DNA of 64,000 bases, taken from contig NC_089984.1 in assembly GCF_036417845.1 (NCBI RefSeq), positions 31,159,447-31,223,446 of the forward strand, read 5' to 3'. The notes under the pieces were generated by a model. That model had not been told where the DNA came from. It made no database searches and saw nothing but the letters and a program-made list of their open reading frames with translations. Position numbers and translations under genes: made by a program. This document shows, one piece after another, positions 23,401 through 35,400 of this stretch. The stretch is from Apteryx mantelli. Lineage: Eukaryota > Chordata > Aves > Apterygiformes > Apterygidae. Within the stretch, counting starts at the first letter, position 1. Each line of letters begins with the position of its first letter.

Positions 23401-26400
23401 TTCCACCTTGAAACAGGATTTCTTCCCCTGTGAATTCATCCTCTAATTTGCAGAGAGATTTTGATTTCCTTCCTTCCCTGTTGGATTAACATGCCATTTC
23501 AAACTGGTTCTTCCTTTACAGATGGCTCTGTGTTCATATTACATGGGGAACTAACTGCCCAGTGCAAGAACAGTGGCTAGAGGGCCTGGCTGAGACCCCA
23601 CAGCTTTGTGACCATCTTCACTGTTGGAGACTATTCATCAGTCACCATGCCTTAGCTTACCTCTCTGTGAAATGGGCCTGGTGCCATTTACCACCTTTTG
23701 AAAGCACTTTGGGATGCACAGATGAGAAGCAGGGTAGAAGAGGTGGCTGGTATTGCTGTCAGGGTATAGATCTGCCCGCCAAACACACACACACACAAAC
23801 ACACACACACTTTGCCTTATGGCATGTTGAGGGGAAGAGGCACCTCCCCTTAGCTGTAAGCAGGGCTGGAGGCTTCCAATACCTCTCCAAGCAAAGAAGT
23901 GGAAAGCCAGGCCCACTTACTCTGAGATGTTAATGATGAGACTTCTGTTCTGATGGTTTCTACCACAGCTTCACCCGCGGATCCCTTCTCACCCCTTGGA
24001 CCTTTTTCAGGAAAAAAGAAAAAGTGAATTAACTGAGAGAAGGTGACACTGTGCACCCATCCTCATCTCCCTCACGTGGGTTCAGACTTGGCTCATGTGA
24101 ACTGGGAGTCTGAACTCAGTCCGGGATGGACATTTCCTCAAATATGGAAATTACTGTACAGTTTGCTTGATCATAGAAAACAAGCTAAGAAGGGTCCTTA
24201 AGAGGAGCTTCCCAACCTTTCTGAGCTCTGTACGGGCCCTTCCCAACAGATCTCTGTCCAACTGGCAGCGGTTTCACAATGACATTATTACCAGTTAGGC
24301 TCTAGTTTGTTTTCCCACCTTTCAAAATGGCAGAAGCCAGCCAGCTGGGCTATATTCCCCGCCACAGAAAGGCAATTGCAGCTGAGAAGTGCTTTAGAAA
24401 TACCAGTCTCCAAATAAAATAACATGAGAAAAAAAGGCATCTGCAACTTCCACATCACACTGGCTCTTAACATCCCCCTTCTTCCCCTGGGAAGGGGAAA
24501 AAAAAGAAAAGAATAGAAACTCCTTAAAAGATCAATTAAGCCCAATAATGCAGCAAAATGAACTGAAAGTAAGGAATCTGCAAACAAAGGGAGAGAGACT
24601 GTGCCAAGGGCTGAGAGAATTAGAAACAAAGGAAAACTAATGAATGCTGTTCTCTTAAGGAGCTGAATCAAGGTTGATGGAGAACAGTACCTTGCTGTCC
24701 AGGGAGACCAGCTGGCCCAACAGGACCTGGTTTCAAAAGAAAAAAAGATTGCATTGGATTTTTCTGGTTGTATTTTACAGTAGCAGAAGAGAATCAATAG
24801 GTATTTTTCATAAAGAGCTGAGAACATCAAATAATGTATTTGCACAAATAAATTGAATTGTGATAGGGTATGAATTTATTAGTCCTATATATTACTTGAG
24901 GCTCTGGAGAAATGGCCTATTTTCCATCATCTGACAATTAAAGTGCTCAGTGCTTCTTTGACTGGGGAAATAACCAGATTGCTACAGACCACAATAGAAA
25001 TGCAATAGGCCTAATCCTCTTCTTGCATTTCCTGCTGCAAATTAGGACTAGTTCCACCAAACTAGCTCCAAGACTAGCTCCAGCTACATGGCTGGGAAAG
25101 GCACAGAAGTGCCATGAAAATCAGGGCCCAGGAACTGCTTCCAGATGCCAGTGTGCTGGAGGGCAGTGTCTGACCTGGGACAGAGGAATCTGAAGACCAA
25201 ATTCATGCACTGAGTGTGTGTGTGTGCATGCACACCTGCTTCCCTGAGAGGCAAAAGGTCTTGATTTGAATTGCTGGATTTGATCTATCATTAGTTTGTA
25301 CTCATCAGATCAAAGGATAATAGCACTGCTCCCAGTTTCTCCATCTTCCCAGCCTTCCCTTCTATCCTTCCTCCCTGTGACTGATCATTTCCCATTTCTC
25401 TCTCGATGCCACTACCTCTCTAACTCAGCCCTAGATCTTGGCCTTGCTCTGTGCAGAGAGCACAGACAGCAGGAAAGGGTGGAGACCCTTATGTATCTAG
25501 ACTGCCTAAGCAATCTCACCTCCCACAGAGGACAGCCTGGCAGGGGCAAGAAACATCACACATTAAATAAAGAACTGGATGGACAGCGATGCAAGCTGCC
25601 TGTGGAAACCACAATGGAGAAGCAGCTTCCTCACCTGGAACACCTGGGGGTCCAGTGGGACCAGCTGGGCCTGGGGGACCTGGTGGGCCTGGCAAAGCAA
25701 TAGTTGACGAACCCTCTGAAACACAAACACATACACACACAGCGTGAATCTGTAACAAATCCATCCCTAAGTAATCATTTGACCAGCTATAACATGTATT
25801 CTCCCAATAGAGGGAGCCCCTAGTACAGGACTGGCACCCAGTGAATATGAATTTAGAAAGCATAATAAAAAAATGCAGAAAATCCTCCAAAAGTGTAAGT
25901 GTTCGAACTCACAGCAGTACCTACCAGCACTTATAACTTTGCCTGGAGCTCCAGTTTCTCCTAAGAAAAGAAAGAGACGAAAGATGAACTTCTTTCTTTG
26001 GGAAATCTGTCACTAGATCAATGAAACTGTCCTATCAAACATATGGTTTCTATTCCCCTTGCTCTTGATCTCTTGTCCAGTAAATCATAGCAGTAGAATG
26101 TCAGAGGGGAAGACAGAGCAACAGAGCTCTGCTAATCCAGAGACATGCTTGATCAGCTTTCTGAACACTACACCCGCCAGAATAGGCAATGGGCCCTGAT
26201 CTATCTGAGAGGCAGGCACACAGCTTCCACTGCAGTCACCAGGGCTCATGCTCATATACCCAGGGCAAAACCAGGTCTGCTAAGGCTGTCTTAGAGGGAG
26301 AACTGCTGTGCTGCCTTTGGTGTGCTCAGGGAGGCTTTGGCTACCCTCTGTTCCTCAAACTTTCTTTTCCTGAAGCCACTAGATGCCACTGTTGATTCAG

Positions 26401-29400
26401 AGACTGGTCAGCTGAGCAGACAATCCTCCCTAAAATTAAATGCTTAGAGAGCAAATGAGTATTAGGGAGGAAACAAAACTCACCTTTAGCCCCTGGTCGG
26501 CCTGGGTTGCCTGGAAGTCCTGGTATGAGGTAGATGAACAATTTAAAATGGTTAGTGCAAAAACTGTTTGTTTGTTTGTTTTTTCCAGGTACCCCAGTTT
26601 TAGTCTGGGGTTTATAGGAGGAATTTCCTACTAAAGACATTGGCTCTCAGCATTTTTATGCAGGTTGTGCCTACTACACCAGGTGGAGGAATTCACAGTG
26701 GACTGTAGACAGAGCTGGTAGTGTCCCTGGGCAAAGGTAAGGGCTTCCCTTCTCCCACTGCTCCCCGGATGATGGCACAGCTCCCTAGATTTACCTGTTG
26801 CTTCCCCCAGATCCTGCCCCCCGTTCTGAGGCTCCTGGAGAAATTCCCTGGCAACTGCTCCCCAAACCACCTCTGCTTGCAGAATGTCACATCCTCTGTT
26901 GCCACTTCCACTGCTACCTCCTCTCCTCCCAGCTTCTGCTGCTGGGTAGAAGGACTGTTCAGTGATGCCCAAGGAACAGAAACATCTTCTTTGTAGCAAA
27001 CTATGTTTTGGGGAGAGGCAATTTTTCAAACAGTCCAAGGCCCTGTATTACTGAAAACTTACGCACCAATCACAAAACCTGTCTCAGGACCTAAGGGAGA
27101 AGCAGAAACCTTGGGATCCCACTTAGGAAGCCCTGAGTGGTGCAGGGGGGAAATTACAAGGTGGTTTTGAGCCCTTATCAACGTGTGTCATTGATAAACT
27201 GGAATATGGTGAAAAAACCTACCTGGGGGTCCTTGGGGTCCTGTGAGACCTGGAAAAATAGAAGCAAAAACTCTAAGAGATCTCTACTCAGCCCTGGTGA
27301 GGCCACATCTGGAGTACTGTGTCCAGTTCTGGGCTCCCCAGTACAAGAGAAACATGGCACTACTGGAGAGAGTCCAGCGGAGGGCTACAAAGATGATTAG
27401 GGGACTGGAGCATCTCTCTTAGGAGGAAAGGCTGAGAGAGCTGCGACTGTTTAGCCTGGCGAAGGGAAGACTGAAAGGAGATCTTATCAATGTATACAAA
27501 TATCTTAAGGGAGGGTGTCAAGAGAATGGGGCCAGACTATTTTCAGTGGTGCCCAGTGACAGGACAAGAGGCAATGGGCACAAACTGAAACACAGGAAGT
27601 TCCATCTGAATATGAGGAAAAACTTCTTCACTGTGAGGGTGACAGAGCACTGGAACAGGTTGTGGAATCTCCTTCTCTGGAGATATTCAAAACCCACCTG
27701 GACACAATCCTTGGAAATGTGCTCTAGGTGACCCTGCTTGAGCAGGGGGGTTGGACTAGATGATCTCCAGAGGTTCCTTCCAACCTCAACCACTCTGTGA
27801 CTCTGTAATTCTGTGATGTTCTTGTCTGCAGTATGTGCAATCCTGATATCACAAAGGGTCTAGACTCCCTGTGTCTTTCCCTTCCATTACCCTCTTACAG
27901 CACAGAGATCTTTTCTAGTGCTTTGACTGCCAGCCAGAACTTCGAAATGAGACTGGAAATCATTGACAGAAACTACTGTGTTCTTGACTGAGCAAAAAAT
28001 ATTTTTGTTCTCTGTCTGCTCTTACCCGGCTGTCCTGCATCTCCGGTGGGTCCTGGTGGGCCTCGGGCTCCTGGCATTCCCATAAGACCTGGTTCACCTA
28101 TGGACATAATCACCATTAACAACCCAGCCATCACTGACTTATCTACCAACCCATTCAAGCTTTACCACCAGTTGTCCTTCAGCACTTTCTACCCATCGTA
28201 TCCTCACAGCCAAGTGGGCAATTTCAGCATCACAGTCTGAGAGGTGAACACCCACAATGGGAAAGAGCTTTGCAGGGAGCAGAGATCTGGCGCAAATTTA
28301 TGGCCAGTTCCGTCACATGTCTCAGTTCCATATTTACATGGTTGACTCCACAGTTTTTCTGAGACAGCAAGATCCCAGGACATGAATCTGCTGCCATCTT
28401 CTACCACCCCTTCCTCAAATCAACCTCCTGCCAAGTCAAGGAGTATCTGCTCTTCTACCTCAAGGGAAGAGCAGTGAGGGAGGAAGAATCCCTTACCTCT
28501 TTCACCTGGCTGTCCATCACGGCCAGCTGGTCCTGTTCAAAGAAAAGAGGTCATTAGGGACTTTTGAAATAGTATCTCAGTTGCCCTGCCCTCCTACTAA
28601 GTGGAACATAGCCCAAAACACAGGAGAGTGCCTTTTCATCGTATTGCGTCCAAATGAAAGCTTGGCTGCAGTCACTGAAGATCCGGAGAAAGTTCACTTG
28701 AAACTTAACTGTAGGACAACTTTTCTGAGTATACAGACTAACCTTAGCTATTTAGAGAAGAGACATGGGATCACAACCAGTATGATCACAACCAGCATGA
28801 TTCCAAGTTGTTCCCTTGTCTGTGATCACAGAAACGGGCTCTGTGGGTGGAAATGGCAGTGCCCCACATATAATCACATCTGTTTTCTGTTACCTACCTA
28901 CTGATCCTTTAGCCCCTGGCTCTCCTGGAACACCAGGCATTCCTCTTGAGCCTTGTTCACCTGTAACAAAATTACACAAAAATGAATCAAATAAATCTTG
29001 AAGATACAATTTATGACTGTCAGCAATATTTGCTTATTTGCAACTGAAAAACAGCTTTGACAGGATGTTCAGGCCTCTTAATTTGTGATGGTCTCTGGCA
29101 CCAGAAATGCTCAAGTGAAGTGAATACAGTGCACATGAGGGAAAATTTATCTAAAGCCAAACACAAACATTTCTACGAAGATTACTGGAATCAAAATGGG
29201 ATCTAGTTGTTTAAAACTTAGGTGCAAAAACATATAACCAATATAACCAATATAATCTTTATACTTCTTCTAGAAAGCTGACTAGGATTGGCTGGGGATA
29301 CTGTTATTTGAAAACTCAAATAATTCATGTGTTTGTTAGATAGAGTGTTATTCCAGGGAAACAATCCACTGACCTGTCATTCCACGAGAACCTTTCTCAC

Positions 29401-32400
29401 CCTGGTCACCTACAACACAAAAAGGGATGGATTTTGTGAGATTGCTTCATTGTAAAATATTTTCTGTCTGAGAAAAGAAAGTCTGACTTCTGACAAAAGC
29501 ACAAAAGAACAAGCCAAGGAAGGACGGAGTTAAACCCCATGGACAGTATCCATATCTAAGGCAACCTAAAGAAAGTACCCACAAAAGACATTTAATTGAT
29601 CAACATACCTTTTGGTCCAGGGGCTCCAGCAGCTCCTTTCTCACCTGAAAGATATATCAGTGATTGAAGAAGAGTAATAACAAGTTGGAAGGGAAAAGGA
29701 TTTCACACACCAAGGAAAATCATAGGGGAATACATGCACTCTGATACCAGAGAAACTCAAACCGAACTTCCTTTCCTTCAATATAGCTCCATCCATCCAT
29801 GCTTCCTCACCTAGACTTCTCTATCACCTCTCTTATCTCTTGTATTTCTCAATACTAGGTTGCAATCACTGAGCCAGGTCTATTTCCTCCCCCCCTTTCC
29901 TGGCTCACGGGCTTGTCTCTGTCCGTAGGGTCTCAGTGCTCCATGCTCAAATCAAGTCTGCTACTCAGAGCAGTGGTGGAAAAGTACATCTGCTGGTGCT
30001 ACTATTACTGTCCAGGGGAAGCGGAGCTTACCTTTAGCACCTGGAAGACCTGCTTCTCCTCTAAATCCTTGTAGGCCAGAAGGACCTGAAGAAAAATGAG
30101 ATGGGGAGGTTAGTCTATCCAACTCACCACCAACCACCACTGAAGAAGGAAAATTATCAGAAGTTGTCACTCCATTTTTGTTTTCTCTAGTCTATGAGGT
30201 GCCATAAAAAAGGAATGCAGCACTCACCTGGAGGACCCTGTGGGCCTGGAGAACCCATTAGACCTGTGAATAAGCAACATGAATTTTGTTTCAGTAACAC
30301 CGCAATTAGAAAGTGAACAAATTTCTTTAGATTTGCCCAGAAGCATCCACAACCCATTAAGTGTTTATCTGACGAGGATCCTCCCAGCCACTGGAAGAGC
30401 TTACATTGCTGGCATCCTCAAAATCAGGACACTAAATCTACACAGTCTAGTTCTTGTGATCTAGAGGAAGTGGTTTTCCATGAACTAAGGTAAAAAGACT
30501 CAAGCCTTCCATATTGACTGAGATACTGGAATCTGGGTTTCAGTAGGAGCCATTCTTTATAGTGCACTTTTGGTCCGAGTTATGTGGATTGTAGATTGTT
30601 AAGTCTATTAACAGCCTGTTAGGAGTATGGAGTTTACTCCATTATCTCTGAAAGCAGGGAAAAAACAACTGGAAACATAAGACATCTTCAAGACTGATGT
30701 TTTGGGGAAACCCCTCTGCTGGCCCCCACTCTCACTAAAAATCCTCAAGAACTTATTGGTCTAAAGGTTATGTTCCTCTACCAAAGCAAGCTGTTTCTAA
30801 AATGATGATCAGCAGATCACTTTTCTGATCACTGCAGTGCAACCCACGTGGAACAAGAAGACTGGAGTGGTCATTACCTCCTGATAGGACACCTAAACAG
30901 GCTGCTAGGTTATCTCTGTCCATCCTCATATTTACCTTTAAGGCCAGCAGAACCTGGGGGACCAGGAGGTCCTGGAGGACCTGGCTCACCAACAACACCT
31001 GGAGAATAAGAGCATGAACACACACTGTAGAATACAATTATGATCCCATCTCTCTATTCCCCTCCTGTTGTGCTTTCTCTGGCTAGTGTCATGAATAATC
31101 AGTAACTAATCCATAGGTCAGTACAAAACACCCAAAGAAGCATGCATTATTTGTGAAAAAAAATCCCATCTCATTGGGCTTTAGGATGAACAAGGCTAGA
31201 ATCCCCCAGCTTTGGTGGCTTGGACAACTGGAAAAAGGTAACCCAGATACTAAGTCTTTTGGTTCTGCCAAAGTCAAACCTGACTGTGAGATCTGGCAAA
31301 ACAAAAGTCATCTTGTTTGCCGGTTGTAAACTTTGCACAAAAACCCTTTAGGCCAGCTTTGTCTGTGCTGACAAGCATCTAACATGAAATCTGGATCTGA
31401 GTAATCAAAACCAAATCCTACCACTGAGGTGTCTGGTAAATCAGGACCAAACTCCAGCTTTGGTCCATCTCTGCTTTATCCAGGAATGGCAGATCTAGTT
31501 CCTACCTCTGTCTCCCTTTTCTCCAAATCCAGGCGGTCCAGGCTCTCCTCGAGGCCCTGGTAGCCCTTCTCGACCTCTCTGTCCCATGGGACCTTCCATG
31601 CCAGGATCACCTATAGGAAACAATGCCTTGCAATAAAGGGTCTCTTTACAGGAGACCTAGAGCAACGAGCATCCTTGCTCACTTCCTTTGGGAAGGCAAT
31701 GATCACACCAAGCTGATGCCTGTATTCCCATGCGTCAATCAGTTGTGAGAGACCCACAGCATTAATCAAGATGCTTACCCATGCTGCCTTTCTGTCCTTT
31801 TGGTCCTTCTGGTCCTTGGTGTCCACTTGGACCAGGAATGCCTGGAAAGAAAAACACAACAAATATTCAGAGTCCACATCCATGCACCATGAATGAATAA
31901 CATGCAAATAAGGGGCATCTGTCAAGCTGAAGTCTGGAAGGATTCAGCACCTGGGCTAAAGAATATAATACTTGCAATGTGGGTACTTGAACAAGGGATT
32001 TCTTTGGAAAAGCACAGTACATATGTCAGAGCACAAAAAGCTGCATGGACCAAGTGCTCATGCAGCTGTGGGACTCTTTCAAAGTTAAGCTGGGATGTTC
32101 ACACTCCCAAACTAGGCACATTCAATTAAACAGAAGTCAGGCTGAGGCCTTGCCTGTAACCAAGTCTCTGAGCTGTGTCAGTAACTTAACATCAAGGCAT
32201 TAATCAAGTGAATTAGTCCATCTGCTAATATTGACTCCTTACAGAAACATCTCGAGGTGGGTTTGCCATGTGAAATTTGTTCTTGCCAACACTAATGTCA
32301 TTGAATGTCCTCCCTCAAAAGGGAGTCGTCCTACTACCTACCTGGGACTCCAGGAAGCCCTCGCTCTCCTGTGGGGAGGAAGAAACAGACAGTCAGTGGG

Positions 32401-35400
32401 GAATAGGTCTTCCCTGTTCTTTCTTTGGCTGGTCATCAACTTCCCATAAAAGAAGTTTATGTTCCCGGCATATTTAGGAGTTTTATCCTCTCAAACAATG
32501 CCACATTGGGCCCCTCATATTTGTGTAATAGATCAGATCCTTCACACTGTGCAAAGTCCTCTGAAGAACCTTTTTTGACTAAACCAGGTATAGTTTAGCT
32601 TCAGGAATGATTTTCATCCAGGTGAAAGAGGTTTCTAGACTTAAAGTGAGATCTGTTGTCTCTTCTACTGCGACCTCCAAAATTGTCTTTACTAGCAAGA
32701 AGGGCAAAAAACCCAACCATCACAACAATATCTGAATCACAGGAAAGGAACTGGTTTCAGATCCGTCAACCCTTCTACCTAACTTCTGGAGCAATAAAAA
32801 TCCATTTGCTACCTAGGTGTTATGGTAGGCTGCCAACCTACCTGAGAAAGCATGCAATTCCAGACTCACCTTTGGGCCCTTGCATTCCCATGTCACCTAA
32901 GAGAAAAAAATAAGTTCAGGAGAGATCCTGGACTATTTCCAGTGACTGCTCACTTATTTTGTTTTTGTAATTGCTTTCCAGCCCTCAGCGAAATGGGGGA
33001 GTTCTAGGTGAATGTGGACACTTCACACTTAAATAGTGCAGGATCAGACTCGTCCCCCTAGCAACATACAGCATCTTGCCCTTCACACTGGCACAATGCA
33101 GGATTGGGCCTCCTGCATTTGTTCCGTGCAGCATCAGGCTCTTTAAAGTTTAAGTGGCAAACCAGCTTCACACTGTTTTTGTTTAAGCGTAAACCTGCTT
33201 CACCTTTCTCACCGCCAGTTGCCCCTTGTGTTAAAAATCCACACTAAACTTGTGCTCGGAGGAACAGGACAGGGGAAGAGAAGGACTATACACTTGTACC
33301 TTTCAGACCAGGTTCTCCTCTCTCCCCTCGGAAGTAGCCTGCAACAGGAAGTGAAGGGACTGTTAGATTTCATTACGCAACAAAATAGCTACTCTCTTCA
33401 CCTACAAAGATACTTCTAATTGGATTTTGAGGCTGCAGGCAGCACAGACTAACAAATACAGTATGGCTTTAGGAGCAGAGTTTTCTCAGCCTATTTGCCT
33501 TCGCAAATCCTGGCATTGTAGTTACATGAAACCTCTGAAGAAGGGAGAATGCAGGCTCCTGTAGTCCCTACTCCTGTTTTTGACTCTGATACCCACTGTT
33601 GTTAGCCTGTTCCCATCATCTGTGAAACAGAAGTAAACTATCTTTCCCGTGCTACCAAAAGTAGCATGAGAAACAAGCTGGGGGCTCATTTTTCTGTGCA
33701 AGTCTTTCAAAATAGAAAACTCACTTGCTACAGCAAATGTGACACATCCTGGCACACCATGGCACATCTGCAGCCTCCTTTCTTCTCCTCTCCCTGCTGT
33801 CTTTGAGGGATGCACCACTAGTGTATTGTTAGTGGCAACAAACTGAGCCCCAGCACAGCCTATCTGTGAGGACAGGTGAGGGCCCTAATTTGGACAGACT
33901 GCATTGCACTCTAGCAGCCCTGATCTTTAGGCTCGCAGGCAATCAAATCCTCCCATCCCCCTTTAAATAAACTGGTCTCATGAAGCATCACAGTCATCGA
34001 CCCTCCTCACCTCGTTCTATTTCCTTGTTCAGTCTGCTCTTCACCATCAGCCAAACTGACTCTTCATCTCCAGAAGAGAAGGCTAAGGAGGGCGCCATGC
34101 CACGAACAAATTCTGCTTTTGAAACTTCCTTGTCTATATTTGCAATCCCTGGATTAACTGTCAGGTAGCTGTCATTGATCTTTTCCAGGTCGCTCACACG
34201 AGATTTCAGCCGTCTCACTTCTTCCGCTGGAAGGTTAAAGTAAAATGCTAGGGAAGATGCTGTTGCAGGCTTATGCCTGAAATACCTACTTCAAACAGCA
34301 GGGACAAGGTAACACTGTCACACAGCTATGGCCACTGAGCTTTGCAGGATTATTCTGTGTTTCTTTTTTTCTAGCAGGAATATCCTGGAGTTTAAATGAC
34401 AGCTTTGGAACCTGCTAGTCTCTGAGGAGAATAAAGATGTCAGATCTCAAGAATTTCCTTACCTTCCTCACCCCAAGGCTATTTATCCCCTCATCGAAGG
34501 TTTATATCCCTTATCCATTCTTTCTGTACATTTGAAATATTTTGGTGGCACTCACAATCTTCAGCACTGAATGTGCTCCTCTTCAGCTCCCTGCCTTGGC
34601 ATATCTGGTAGTGAGTGACAGTTTGTTAGGCCTCTTTGTCAGTTTAAACCCTCTGTTACTCCTTCTATCCTGTTCAGCATTTTGTTCCTCTGTATCAAAC
34701 CTTCTCCTGTAGGAAGAAGGGGGGCCCTACCTCCACAGCTTTGCTTCCTCTCATTCTAGCCATTGCTGTAACCTTTCTCAGGGATAGGGATACACAGAGG
34801 CTGGTTTCTGTTCAGCCCCAGCCTTAATTACACCTGGATGTCTCTAACCTAAACCAGCTCTTGCAGTTACTTCTTACCCAGAGCAATGAGTCCAAAGAGC
34901 AATCCAAGGAGAAGCAACCAAGCCAGAAGCAAACCCAGAAGCCACTTCCACCAGCTACAGCAGGAACCACAGGGGCACCAGGATGGTGCTGATCCTATTG
35001 CACCCCCTGCATCACCACCTCGTATTTCTGGAAGGGAGAAGGGGCAATCTCCTGGTTAATGCATGGCTCCTTGACTTCAAAGTCAATAATCTCTTGAGAA
35101 TAAGGACAGCAAGGTCAGATACATTATAAATAGGGTTATGGAGAAAAAAAAAGTCTTTACACCTCACTCTGCACATGGCAGGTAAAATATAGTTGCTGTG
35201 GAAGCTGGGAAAAGCATTCCCAATGGAAATCCCAACAGGGGAAAACACTCAGTGCTTGCTAAAATAACAGCCCAAAACTGTGACCCCCTCAGGCCACTAT
35301 GCTCTACAGTTTTGAGCCATAAATGACTGCAAGAGCCAGCACAGTCCCTCTGAGCCCCTTCCTTCCCATAAATTTGCCCTGATAGCAGGATGCAGCTGCA

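Noticed and set aside
27069..27092. Possible extra 24-bp COL17A1 exon (PETGFVI) with acceptor cccttag and donor gtgcgt
   Set aside because: It would break the Gly-X-Y register between LTGPQGPP and LPGNPGRPG, which are continuous in human; the more natural donor would also shift phase.
33196..33214. Collagen-like GEKGEA stretch on the minus strand
   Set aside because: No acceptor AG precedes it and the following gtttac is a poor donor; exons 19 and 20 join directly as in human.
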